Shown here piece after piece: positions 26,163 to 34,253 of a stretch of DNA of 64,000 bases (position 1 is its first letter; the number at the start of each line of letters is the position of its first letter). The translations under genes were made by a program, and so were the position numbers. Under the pieces are notes generated by a model, which saw only the letters and a list, made by a program, of their open reading frames with translations, was not told where the DNA came from and made no database searches. This DNA comes from Vulcanimicrobiota bacterium (GTDB lineage Bacteria; Vulcanimicrobiota; Xenobia; Xenobiales; JADMJV01). The stretch lies in the NCBI GenBank assembly GCA_019637395.1, contig JAHBVR010000005.1:191312-255311 (forward strand), written 5' to 3'.

Positions 26163-27242
26163 CGGCCCGAGGTTGCCTGAGGGAAATACCTGAGCGGCCT
26201 GTTCCATAAGCCAGCTCATCAGCTCACGATAGTTGTCGTCCTCGACCAGCAGAAATCCGTCCAGGCCGGTTTGAAAACCGTCGGCGGCGGCCAGGATGCG
26301 CACGAAGAAATCACGTGGCACGCCCTGAATGATGCGCCGTTCCGAGGTGATTCCGTCATTGACCACTTCCAGATAGCTGGGGATCTGCAGCCCGCCTTTT
26401 TCCTGATCGGCGGTGATGACGGCTGCCACCGGTCCGCTGGGGAAGTCGTTGCCCGGCCAGGGATTCAAGGTCCGTTGGGTGAGGCGCAAACCGCAGCAGC
26501 CGGCGCCGCCAGGCAGACGCGCCTCCCGGGTATGGCGAATCACCTTTTCTTGCTGGCTGGAGCGTACCCGGCCCAGCACCAGGGGACTCTCGGGCAAAAG
26601 CTTGCCGTTCATATAAATGGGCACGGGAGACCAGGCGGCCCGCTCGGCCAGCAGCTCCTGGTCGGCCGTCCAGCCGCTTTTCCAGCCGAAGAGCATGCCG
26701 AGGACATCGCGCTGATTGAACATATGCCTGATGGTTTCTTTCCATTCGGCCGGCGTGCGGATCAGTTGAAAGAGTGTTTGCGGCCGCCCTCCGCGCGGCG
26801 GGGTCCAGGCATTGGTTTCCTTGCCCTGGCTGCTCCAGCGCGTCAGATGGCCGCGCTCCCCGTCCCAGCTGGCCAGGGCAATCGTGCTGGGCCGCGTACC
26901 GACGGCGGTGTTGACGGCTGTGGCCAGATGTTTGAGAGCGCGGTTGTTGGTGCTTTCCTGGTTCAGCAGATAGTTGAGGATCTGCCCGAGTTCTTTCTGG
27001 CTGAAGACCAGGTCGTGGAAGACGAAGCGGATATGGGTGTTCTTGCTCTCGAAGTCCATCTTGGAGGCGCCGCCGGCCACCCCGCATTGCACCAGCTTGA
27101 GCAGCAGATCATCGGTTTTCTTGAGCTGGAAGGCCGCCAGCTTATCTCGCGCGTGGGCTAAGTCCAGGGTGAATTGACCGGACGAATCCAGTTTCGCCTC
27201 AGCTTTCAGGTCCTCGAGAAAGTTCTCCAGCGAGAGCGTCAT
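26133..27242 (-). CDS. Unknown protein, possibly a divergent GHKL-fold domain
   Basis: 369 aa, no signal peptide or membrane segment. Not recognised. The stretch DLLLKLVQCGVAGGASKMDF at about residues 43-62 resembles the N-box helix and following strand of GHKL/Hsp90-type ATPases (usual pattern LxQNAxDAGA), and ALKHLATAVNTAVG at about 103-116 could be a later helix, but the canonical Asn and the DxGxG loop are missing. The evidence for that fold is therefore weak. It overlaps the kinase gene by 30 nt tail to tail and lies 4 nt from the next minus-strand gene. Confidence 0.6.
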   Translation of the reverse strand: MTLSLENFLEDLKAEAKLDSSGQFTLDLAHARDKLAAFQLKKTDDLLLKLVQCGVAGGASKMDFESKNTHIRFVFHDLVFSQKELGQILNYLLNQESTNNRALKHLATAVNTAVGTRPSTIALASWDGERGHLTRWSSQGKETNAWTPPRGGRPQTLFQLIRTPAEWKETIRHMFNQRDVLGMLFGWKSGWTADQELLAERAAWSPVPIYMNGKLLPESPLVLGRVRSSQQEKVIRHTREARLPGGAGCCGLRLTQRTLNPWPGNDFPSGPVAAVITADQEKGGLQIPSYLEVVNDGITSERRIIQGVPRDFFVRILAAADGFQTGLDGFLLVEDDNYRELMSWLMEQAAQVFPSGNLGPLPQLNLRRR

Positions 27243-27246
27243 ACGG

Positions 27247-27684
27247 TCAGCGCACGACTTCGAGTTTCAAACTCTGCAGGTCACGCACCCAGCGCGCATT
27301 GCGCTTCTCCCGTGGGACCACCAGTCGTAAAGCGGGCAGTTCCTGGTCGTCCTCCTGAAAAGCAACCCAAACTCCGTTGTCCCCGAAAAGCGGGTCGAGC
27401 TCGGCCAGGGAAAACACCGCGCGATAGCCGTCTTTTCCCTGGGCGACCAGATAGGCCGCCATCCACTTTCCCTTGAGATCGTGCTGGTCGGGTACGCCCG
27501 CCTGCTTCAGAAGCTCGCGCAGGGGGACCCCCGTGTAAGTATGCCTGTCCGTCTTGACCGCTTCGCCCCACTGCTTCAATTCGCTCAGGCTATAGGTATG
27601 CGGCTTTTCTACCTGGCCGCCCAACTCGAGGGTCTGTCCCCAACTCAGGCCGCTCAGAGCCAGCCAAAAAATCCATCTTCTCAT
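27247..27684 (-). CDS. Exported small molybdopterin-binding-domain protein
   Basis: 145 aa. Signal peptide (WIFWLALSGLSWG), then a domain like the oxidoreductase molybdopterin-binding (sulfite oxidase-type) fold: LELGGQVEKPHTYSLSELKQ, YTGVPLRELLKQAGV, VFSLAELDP and LRLVVPREKRNARWVRDLQS. Stand-alone domains of this size are common, and many lack the cofactor-binding Cys, as here. A cofactor or redox activity is therefore not certain. Confidence 0.75.
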   Translation of the reverse strand: MRRWIFWLALSGLSWGQTLELGGQVEKPHTYSLSELKQWGEAVKTDRHTYTGVPLRELLKQAGVPDQHDLKGKWMAAYLVAQGKDGYRAVFSLAELDPLFGDNGVWVAFQEDDQELPALRLVVPREKRNARWVRDLQSLKLEVVR

Positions 27685-27736
27685 AGCCCCAGCCCTTCGC
27701 GCAGGCCCGAGCGATTACTGCCCAGAAGGCCCTCTG

Positions 27737-29827
27737 GTGAGACGTAGAACTTTCCTTGCCGGCCTTAGCGCCGCTTCCATCGCCCCTTTCGTTCAGGCCA
27801 AAGGCGCCCCCAACCCGTTGCTGCTGCCTTTTACGCCGCTGCCCGCCTTCGACCGCTACAAAGCCAGCCAGTTTCCCGAGGCCTTCAAGCAGTCCATGGC
27901 CAGCTATCGGGCGGAGATTGCCCGCATCGCCAATCAGAAGGCCGCTCCCACTTTTGAAAACACGCTGGCCGCGCTGGAAGACAGCGGGCGCGAATACAAT
28001 CGGGTGTCGGTTCTTTTCGGAGTCTACACTTCCACCATGAATGATAAGACGGTGCAGGCCATCGAAACCGAATGGAGTCCCAAGTTCGCCGCCATGACCG
28101 ACGAGGTGGTGCAAAACGATAAGCTTTTCCGCCGCATCGAGGCCGTCTACAAGGCCCTCCATCGTGATCAAGGGGGGACTGCCGTCTCCCCCTTGGATCC
28201 CCCTGCCAAATTAAGGGCCGAGCAGCAACGCCTGGCCTGGGTCTATTACCATCAGTTCGTGCTCCAGGGAGCCCGTCTCGGGCCGGCTCAGAAGAAGCAA
28301 TTGTCTGAATACAACCAGAAGTTGGCCAGTCTTTACACCAAATTCAGCCAGAATCAGTTGGCCGATGAGGAAGAGCAAAAGATCGTGCTGGAGAGCCAGG
28401 ATGATCTCAAAGGGCTGCCCCAATCGGTGGTCGATTCCATGGCTCAGGACGGCAAATGGGTGATTCGCAACACGCGTTCCGCCATGGAGACTTTCCTTAC
28501 CTATTCGGAGCGCCGCGATTTGCGCGAAAAAGCCTTCAAGTTGTGGAGTGCCCGCGGCGATATGGGCGGCAAGACCGACAATAACAAGGTGGTGGCCGAA
28601 ATCCTGCGCCTGCGGGCCCGCCGCGCCAAGCTCTTGGGATTCCCCACCTTCGCTCACTGGCGCCTGGAAAACAGCATGGCCAAGACCCCCGAGGCGGCTA
28701 TGAAGCTGATGATGCAGGTGTGGCCGGCGGCCAAGGCGCGCGTAGCCGAGGAAGTCAAGGACATGCAGGCCATCGCGGGCCATGAAATCGAGCCCTGGGA
28801 CTATCGCTTCTACGCCGAAAAGGTACGCAAAGCCAAATACGACCTCGACGAAAACGAAATCAAGCCCTACTTTCAACTGGAGAAGCTCAAGGGCGGCCTC
28901 TTTTACATGGCCAGGCAGCTCTACGGTTTTGACTTCACCAAGAAAAAAGCTCCCACCCTGCGCGACGATATCGAAGTCTACGAAGTGACCCGTCAGGGGC
29001 ACATCGGGGACTGGTATTTCGACCCTTACGCCCGCGACGGTAAATCCTCGGGCGCCTGGATGAACGAGTATCGCACCCAGGAGAATTTCAAGAAGCCGGT
29101 GGCCCCCATCGTCTCCAACAATTCCAACTTTGCCAAGGCCAGCGGGGGCAAGCCGGTCTTGTTGTCCTTTGACGATGCCGAGACCATGTTCCACGAATTC
29201 GGCCACGCGCTGCATGGACTGAACTCGAGGGCTCATTATCCGATGCTGGCCGGCACCAACGTGGCCCGCGACTTCGTGGAATTCCCCTCGCAGATGCACG
29301 AGAACTTTCTGATCACTCCTCAGGTACTCAACCAGTTCGCCATTCACGCCGAAACCGGTAAGCCCATGCCCGATGAACTGGTGGCCAAGATCAAGCGCTC
29401 CTCCACCTTCAACCAGGGCTTCGCCACCACCGAGTTTCTGGCGTCGGCCATCCTGGACATGAAACTGCATCTGGCCGGTGACGTGGAAATCGATCCCAGG
29501 GAGTTCGAGAAAAAAGCCCTGGCCGAATTGGGAATGCCCAAAGAAATTATCATGCGCCACCGCATCCCCCACTTCGGCCATCTCTTTTCCAGCGACGGTT
29601 ATGCGGCCGGCTACTACAGCTATCTGTGGTCGGAAGTGCTGGCTCACGACGCCTATGAAGCCTTCGAAGAAGCCGGCAATCCCTACGATCCCAAAGTCGC
29701 CAAAAGCTTCCGCGAAAATATCATGGAAGTAGGCAACACCCTCGACCCGGCCCAGGCCTATCGCAACTTCCGCGGCCGCGATGCCACCATTGACGCGCTT
29801 CTCAAAGGACGCGGCTTCAGCCAATGA
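27737..29827 (+). CDS. M3-family zinc metallopeptidase (oligopeptidase / Dcp-like)
   Basis: 696 aa. Thimet/oligopeptidase-A/Dcp family; cleaves short peptides. The zinc motif HEFGH near residue 485 (MFHEFGHALHG) and the later conserved GYAAGYYSYLWSEVLA segment are present. The N-terminus RRRTFLAGLSAASIAPF carries a twin-arginine signal, so a folded periplasmic enzyme is likely. Start codon: a GTG at 27737. An unusual GC-rich palindrome sits inside the N-terminal third (28169-28208) and reads through in frame. The stop overlaps the transglutaminase-like gene by 4 nt. Confidence 0.93.
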   Translation: MRRRTFLAGLSAASIAPFVQAKGAPNPLLLPFTPLPAFDRYKASQFPEAFKQSMASYRAEIARIANQKAAPTFENTLAALEDSGREYNRVSVLFGVYTSTMNDKTVQAIETEWSPKFAAMTDEVVQNDKLFRRIEAVYKALHRDQGGTAVSPLDPPAKLRAEQQRLAWVYYHQFVLQGARLGPAQKKQLSEYNQKLASLYTKFSQNQLADEEEQKIVLESQDDLKGLPQSVVDSMAQDGKWVIRNTRSAMETFLTYSERRDLREKAFKLWSARGDMGGKTDNNKVVAEILRLRARRAKLLGFPTFAHWRLENSMAKTPEAAMKLMMQVWPAAKARVAEEVKDMQAIAGHEIEPWDYRFYAEKVRKAKYDLDENEIKPYFQLEKLKGGLFYMARQLYGFDFTKKKAPTLRDDIEVYEVTRQGHIGDWYFDPYARDGKSSGAWMNEYRTQENFKKPVAPIVSNNSNFAKASGGKPVLLSFDDAETMFHEFGHALHGLNSRAHYPMLAGTNVARDFVEFPSQMHENFLITPQVLNQFAIHAETGKPMPDELVAKIKRSSTFNQGFATTEFLASAILDMKLHLAGDVEIDPREFEKKALAELGMPKEIIMRHRIPHFGHLFSSDGYAAGYYSYLWSEVLAHDAYEAFEEAGNPYDPKVAKSFRENIMEVGNTLDPAQAYRNFRGRDATIDALLKGRGFSQ
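28169..28208. repeat. GC-rich palindrome inside the M3 peptidase gene
   Basis: CAAGGGGG (28169-28176) and CCCCCTTG (28188-28195) form a perfect 8-bp inverted repeat, followed by GATCCCCCTGCC. The same layout (G arm, 11-nt spacer, C arm, second C run) occurs in the intergenic elements near tig. It encodes about 13 residues (DQGGTAVSPLDPP) that look inserted between two helical blocks of the peptidase. Confidence 0.55.
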
Positions 29828-30405
29828 TCGCTGACTTCGCTCGCGAGCACGCGCGCGGTGCAAGCGATCGGGAGAAGGCTGTTTCGCTCTATTACGCCGT
29901 GCGCGATGGTTTCAGGTATGATCCCTATCGCATCGACCTCTCACCCCACGGCATGAAGCCCGAGCGGGTGCTGGAAAACGGTTACGGCTGGTGTGTGCCC
30001 AAGGCGGCGCTCTTATCCGCAGCTTGCCGGGCGGTCGGGGTGCCGGCCCGGCTGGGCTTCGCCGACGTGCGCAATCACCTCACTACCCCCAAAATGCAAG
30101 AAGTGATGCGCACCGACGTCTTCGCCTGGCACGGTTTTTCGGAGATTTTCCTGAACGGACAGTGGCTGAAAGCCACCCCGGCCTTCAACCGGGAACTGTG
30201 CCAGAAGTCCGGGGTCACCCCGCTGGAGTTTGACGGACTGAAAGACTCGATTTTCCACGAATACGACGGCGGCCGCCAGCACATGCAATACCTGAAAATG
30301 CACGGCAGCTTCGACGACATTCCCCTCGAGAAAATGCTCGAAGCCTACCGCCAGATTTATCCCCACTGGGATTTGAAAGCTCTCTCAGGAGACTTTGCTC
30401 CTTAG
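29824..30405 (+). CDS. Transglutaminase-like cysteine protease-fold protein
   Basis: 193 aa, one transglutaminase-like domain. The catalytic order is visible: Cys57 in GYGWCVPKAALLSAACRAVG, His in VFAWHGFSEIFLNG, and an Asp/Asn position in ATPAFNREL. Proteins of this type act as peptidases or amidases; the exact substrate is unknown. No signal peptide. The start is in an ATGA overlap with the Tat-exported M3 peptidase gene, which suggests a shared peptide-degradation role. Confidence 0.85.
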   Translation: MIADFAREHARGASDREKAVSLYYAVRDGFRYDPYRIDLSPHGMKPERVLENGYGWCVPKAALLSAACRAVGVPARLGFADVRNHLTTPKMQEVMRTDVFAWHGFSEIFLNGQWLKATPAFNRELCQKSGVTPLEFDGLKDSIFHEYDGGRQHMQYLKMHGSFDDIPLEKMLEAYRQIYPHWDLKALSGDFAP

Positions 30406-30523
30406 CAAGGTGGGGCCCTGACGCCCGCGTGCGTGTCATGAAATCCTTAAAATTTCCTAAAAGATACAAGCTGTTCATAATTGCTGCTTACACTGGGCTC
30501 ACATACACACACAGGAGCGACAT

Positions 30524-31573
30524 ATGGCATTCGGTGATATCGGTTCCCGAATTTGGAATACGGCCGGCGACTGGGCCAACGGCGCCGGGCGGGGCTTGAT
30601 GACGGCGGGCCGGGCGGTCGGCGACGCCGGTCATTGGGCTCAGGAGCAGGTGAACGACGGCGTGGGCTGGGTGCAAAACCAGGCCGATGGGCTCATCGAC
30701 ACCTTTGAGCGTTCTCCGGTGGGCGACAATTTCATCGGCCGCTCCCTGGGCGAGAATCTGCGTACTGGTGTGCACTTTACCGGTGGCGTCGTCCAGGGTG
30801 GCACCTCTCTGGTGACAGGAGTGGTGGGGGGAGCCGGTCTGGCGGTGCAGGGCACCGGCGCCGGACTGCGCTATGCCAGCGATTCCCAGTTTCGCGCCGA
30901 GGCCAATCAGGCGGTGGGAAATACAGTGGACCGGGTCATGGACGGCACCATTCCCAACGCGATTGGCGGCCAGATTCAGCAGGCCTGGAACCGCGATCCG
31001 GCCAACTTTGTGGGCCAAGCGGCCGGAATTGTGGGCGGCACCCTTTTGACCGGCGGCGCTCTCGGGGCGGCCCGTGGCGCGGGGGCGGCTGGTGAGGTAG
31101 CCGAAGTGGCCGCCACCGGCGCGCGCGCGGCCGAAACGGTGGTGACCGGAACGCGGGCGGCCGAAGCCGGGGCTGCCGGTGGACGCGCCGCGGCCACTGG
31201 CGAAACCGTAGCCGCAGGTGCTCAAACCTTGGACCGAGCCGCCGAGACGGCTCGCATGATGGAAAGCGCCCTGCGCCCGTTCCGGGAAGGGCAGCCCTTG
31301 ACCCAGGCCGGCCGCGCGGCCACCAAGCATCCGGAATACTTCGGCTACGAATCTACCCAGGCCATGCAGCAGGCGCTGCGCCAGCCGGGCCGCATCAATG
31401 AGGTCGCCCGCCAGCGCCTGGAAGAGGTTCTGGCCAACGGTGTTCGCACCAGCGGACCGCCCAATCACAACAATCCGGCCGGCTGGGTGACCTATACCCT
31501 GGAGGACGGTCGCGGCGCCAGCTTCAAACCTAACGGCGACTTCATCGGCTTCCGCGGACCCCGCCAACCATGA
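30524..31573 (+). CDS. Probable polymorphic toxin with C-terminal RNase-like domain
   Basis: 349 aa. The first 240 residues are Gly/Ala-rich with repeated amphipathic stretches and no signal peptide, resembling the low-complexity pre-toxin part of secreted effectors. The last 95 residues match the recurring tail of Rhs/filamentous-hemagglutinin-type toxins: LTQAGRAATKHPEYFG, then a region ending GRGASFKPNGDFIGF. That tail is usually a nuclease domain and varies between otherwise similar proteins. A small gene overlaps its stop by 4 nt and is the likely immunity gene. GGAG precedes the ATG. The delivery route is not visible in the window. Confidence 0.72.
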   Translation: MAFGDIGSRIWNTAGDWANGAGRGLMTAGRAVGDAGHWAQEQVNDGVGWVQNQADGLIDTFERSPVGDNFIGRSLGENLRTGVHFTGGVVQGGTSLVTGVVGGAGLAVQGTGAGLRYASDSQFRAEANQAVGNTVDRVMDGTIPNAIGGQIQQAWNRDPANFVGQAAGIVGGTLLTGGALGAARGAGAAGEVAEVAATGARAAETVVTGTRAAEAGAAGGRAAATGETVAAGAQTLDRAAETARMMESALRPFREGQPLTQAGRAATKHPEYFGYESTQAMQQALRQPGRINEVARQRLEEVLANGVRTSGPPNHNNPAGWVTYTLEDGRGASFKPNGDFIGFRGPRQP

Positions 31574-31842
31574 GTGCTTTGAGCTTCCAAAAAGTCAGCG
31601 ACGTCAGCACGACCTACCCCTACTTGTGCGTCTACAGCACAAATTCGGATCGCTGTTTCTTGCAGATCGAGATGGCCGACAATCAGGATATCTCCTTCGT
31701 CCTGATGCCCGGCTCCGACTTGACCCGGCTGAGTCACGCCCAATGGATCCAACTGCTCGATCGGGCTGAAGAGCACCGCCAGCAATCGATCGAGAACGAG
31801 GAAGCCTGCGAGCAGTTCCTGGAAGAAGCGGAAGCTGACTGA
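31570..31842 (+). CDS. Probable immunity protein for the upstream toxin
   Basis: 90 aa, cytoplasmic, acidic (C-terminus NEEACEQFLEEAEAD). No family recognised. It starts within the toxin stop codon (ATGA), is small and acidic, and has no other partner, the usual features of an immunity gene. The assignment rests on position alone. Confidence 0.6.
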   Translation: MSALSFQKVSDVSTTYPYLCVYSTNSDRCFLQIEMADNQDISFVLMPGSDLTRLSHAQWIQLLDRAEEHRQQSIENEEACEQFLEEAEAD

Positions 31843-31864
31843 TCCGGGAGTATTTCTCCTGAAA

Positions 31865-32212
31865 CTAAGATTCGCCTGGATATTTCCCGCTTGATCGCAG
31901 CAGTTCTTCCAACATCGCCAGAGCCCGGTCGAGTTTTTGCTCGGCCTGGCTTCCCGCTAAGAAACTGGGTGGAGAGGCCGAAAAGAAAAACTCCAAGGGT
32001 TGCCGAGTTTCTTGGGAGATCAGAAAAAGAGTATCCGAAGCCGGCACCGACCGGCCGCTTTCGATGGCGCTAATCGCCTGACGAGAAAGTCCGATGGCGG
32101 CGGCCAGACTTTCCTGGCTACTAAAGCCCGACCTTTCCCTTGCCTTTTGGACTCTTTCGCCGATGCGCTGTTTTAGTTGCGAGCGAAGCTCTTGAATGTT
32201 CCGGGTATCCAT
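31865..32212 (-). CDS. XRE-family transcriptional regulator
   Basis: 115 aa. The helix-turn-helix is clear at about residues 18-75: RVQKARERSGFSSQESLAAA followed by IGLSRQAISAIESGRSVPAS. The C-terminal part is a short helical tail. Divergent from a receiver-domain gene, with a pair of CAAGTATACTTG-like dyads between them that are the likely operator. Confidence 0.9.
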   Translation of the reverse strand: MDTRNIQELRSQLKQRIGERVQKARERSGFSSQESLAAAIGLSRQAISAIESGRSVPASDTLFLISQETRQPLEFFFSASPPSFLAGSQAEQKLDRALAMLEELLRSSGKYPGES

Positions 32213-32234
32213 TGCATGTCAGTCAAGGCGAAGG

Positions 32235-32284
32235 CAAGTATACTTGACAACCAGGTTTGCTTGCCATAATGTCAAGTATGATTG
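32235..32284. promoter_or_regulatory. Paired dyads between XRE regulator and receiver gene
   Basis: A perfect 12-nt palindrome CAAGTATACTTG (32235-32246) and a second copy with two mismatches, CAAGTATGATTG (32273-32284). Their facing halves also make a 10-bp inverted repeat, ATACTTGACA (32240-32249) and TGTCAAGTAT (32270-32279). A TTGACA is embedded in the first arm and CATAAT/TAATGT lies 15-17 nt downstream, a promoter toward the receiver gene. This fits a two-site operator for the XRE protein that controls both directions. Confidence 0.65.
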
Positions 32285-32311
32285 CAGCGAAGGTGTGGTG
32301 AGTTCTTCCCT

Positions 32312-32689
32312 ATGGCGAATTTTCGGGGTGCGCACGTATTGGTGGTGGAGGATGAAGATTCATTGCGCAGCTTCCTCCGCCGAATTCTGGAGCGCGGAGG
32401 TTACACAGTGACCGAGGCCAGTAACGGACGAGAGGCTTTGGAACGTTGTTCGGCCGGCACTTATCATCTCGTGGTGACAGATCTGGATATGCCGGAGATG
32501 GGTGGCCTCGAGATGATCCGGAACTGGCTTCTCGTCAACCCGGCCCAGTGCTTCCTGGTGATAACGGGACGCCCTGATCGGGCGCCAGCGGATTGGCCCT
32601 GGTTGGGCAAGCCGTTTCAGGTGGCCCAACTTCTAGACCGGGTTGAAATCCTGATCACCAAGACCGCCTCTCCGACGGTTCTGGATTGA
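32312..32689 (+). CDS. Stand-alone response-regulator receiver protein
   Basis: 125 aa, CheY-like, no output domain. Acidic pair in VVEDEDS, phosphoacceptor Asp in VVTDLDMPEMGG, Thr in LVITGRP, Lys in WLGKPFQ. Start taken at ATG 32312, which begins the domain; the frame is open slightly upstream. The partner kinase is not adjacent. Transcribed from the region controlled by the XRE gene. Confidence 0.88.
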   Translation: MANFRGAHVLVVEDEDSLRSFLRRILERGGYTVTEASNGREALERCSAGTYHLVVTDLDMPEMGGLEMIRNWLLVNPAQCFLVITGRPDRAPADWPWLGKPFQVAQLLDRVEILITKTASPTVLD

Positions 32690-32700
32690 TGGCCCGCAGC

Positions 32701-32935
32701 CGGTGCCAGAAGGGGTTTACTATGCGGCCGGGCAGTTGGTGCGGCATCCCTCGCATCATTTCGCTGTTGCCGTCGGCCACGGAAATCGTCTGCGCCCTGG
32801 GCGCCAGCGCCAGCCTGGTGGGATTTCGCACGAATGCGACTTTCCGCAGGAGATCCGGAGCCGGCCCTCGCGTCGTGGCCGGAGCTCTGAGCGTCTATGC
32901 GGTGGACGCTGTTTTCCTTGGAAGATGTGCGCGCC
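32701..32935 (+). pseudogene. Remnant of a BtuF-like periplasmic binding protein
   Basis: The frame at 32746-32826 reads IPRIISLLPSATEIVCALGA, then ...SLVG, the hallmark N-terminus of cobalamin-type (BtuF-like) binding proteins. The expected continuation ISHECDFPQEI appears in another frame from 32823, so a base has been lost near 32821. Further on RVVAGALSVYAVDAV returns to the first frame. The rest of the usual 270 residues is missing. It is a decayed fragment. Confidence 0.6.
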
Positions 32936-33538
32936 GCCATGGACCCGCGCGTGGCTCTCCACTACACAGCTCAGCGTAGTCCCGAGGTTTCCACCGGACT
33001 CAGTCTACGTAGCTACACCGGCCCCGAGCAACCGCTCCACATCAGCCTGCGTGGCGGAACCAGTCTGGAGGACGCACTGAACAAGGCGTATGGAAATCCG
33101 TCGCAACCGGAAGAGACGGGAATGGGTTGCATGGAAAAAATCACCCGGGATTCCTCAGCCGACCTGGGCCAACTGGTGGTCAACCGGCGTGCCGCCCTGG
33201 ACGACCTGCAGGCCCGAGGCCTGGTGCGCTGGAGCTGGTCCCCGAAGGACTGAGGGCTGGCCACGATGTGGCCGCCATTGCCGATGACCAGGGCCCGGGT
33301 GGATTGACCCGTTCCGGGGGATGTAGGCTGGCCCTGGCCAGTCGTGTTGTCGTTGGTAAAGTCGATGGTTTCGAGAATCGAGCTCGGGGCCGACCGTCCA
33401 GCACCTGCAGGATCAGGCCAGGCTTGGCCAGGCTGTCCTTCTTGGGGTTGGATTCCCGAGCGTGTTGGCAAAAGCGTGCTCCCATTACTTGGCGGCGGGA
33501 GCGCACTTATCCGGTAGGCTCCACACATGCCAGGCCCA
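32936..33538. other. Region without a convincing gene
   Basis: Several short open frames exist on both strands but none has a recognisable domain, a ribosome site or a sensible composition. A frame at 32897-33253 that begins FSLEDVRAAMDPRVALHYT might be a further decayed piece of the upstream region. I see no RNA gene here. Confidence 0.4.
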
Positions 33539-33540
33539 TG

Positions 33541-33573
33541 AAAAGAACCCCGTCAGAGACGGGGCTCTTTTCG
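33541..33573 (-). terminator. Terminator of the Hsp20 gene
   Basis: GAACCCCGTC/GACGGGGCTC hairpin with a 3-nt loop and T runs on both sides, located just downstream of the Hsp20 stop. The better T run is on the minus strand. Confidence 0.85.
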
Positions 33574-33589
33574 AGTTGGCCGTTGGCCT

Positions 33590-34051
33590 CTAGTTTGAGG
33601 ATAGCGGTTTGCTGTGGCCGTCGCTGATTTCCACTTTTCGGCCGCTGGGCTTGGGCTGATTAGGGACGGTCACTTCCAGAACTCCATTCTTGAAGGAAGC
33701 CTTGAGGTTGTCGAGGTCGGCGCTTTCGGGAAGTGGTATGAAGCGCTGGAAGGATCCGTAGCTGCGTTCGCTGCGGAAGAAGTGCTCCTGCTTTTCCTCG
33801 AAGTTGTTGCGGCGCTCGCCCGAGAGCATGAGGCCGCCCGGAACAACCTCCATGTGGATGTCTTTGCGCTCCATACCGGGCATGTCGGCTTGAATCATCA
33901 GGTTTCCGTCCCGCTGGGTTACTTCCAATTGAGGCATGAATCGCCCGCTGAACATGCGGTCCATTTCGTCGCTCAGGTGGCGAAAGAGACTGAAGGGGCC
34001 TTGCCATTGCGGGCGGGCCAGGGCCTGTTCTGGGGTTGGCTTTTGGCTCAT
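33590..34051 (-). CDS. Hsp20 / alpha-crystallin small heat-shock protein
   Basis: 153 aa. The alpha-crystallin domain spans about residues 43-140: MIQADMPGMERKDIHMEV, SERSYGSFQRFIPLPE, and the closing FKNGVLEVTVPN. ATP-independent holdase that prevents aggregation. AAAGGAGG lies about 8 nt upstream of the ATG. It has its own terminator. A UspA gene diverges from it 200 nt away, so this is a small stress cluster; no CIRCE or ROSE element is evident in the leader. Confidence 0.95.
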   Translation of the reverse strand: MSQKPTPEQALARPQWQGPFSLFRHLSDEMDRMFSGRFMPQLEVTQRDGNLMIQADMPGMERKDIHMEVVPGGLMLSGERRNNFEEKQEHFFRSERSYGSFQRFIPLPESADLDNLKASFKNGVLEVTVPNQPKPSGRKVEISDGHSKPLSSN

Positions 34052-34253
34052 AGGAAATAGCCTCCTTTGCTATTTTGGACTTTCATGGTAGCCGGCCGGA
34101 GGCCGCAGCGGCAAGGGATTCGGGTCATTATAGCGGAGTATTTAGGCGAAGCAGGCCAACCACAAAAGCCGGTAGGCAATTTATGAGCCAGGTCATAGTC
34201 GGCCCGGGTTGGTTCCGCTAGGCTGGAATCAGAGCTAAATCATGGAGGTCCAA

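Noticed and set aside
28211-29863. A 550-codon minus-strand frame opposite the M3 peptidase
   Set aside because: No recognisable domain and antisense to an intact Tat-exported peptidase with all motifs.
33127-33627. Plus-strand frame of 166 codons in the decayed region
   Set aside because: Runs through the Hsp20 terminator into the Hsp20 gene and has no recognisable content.
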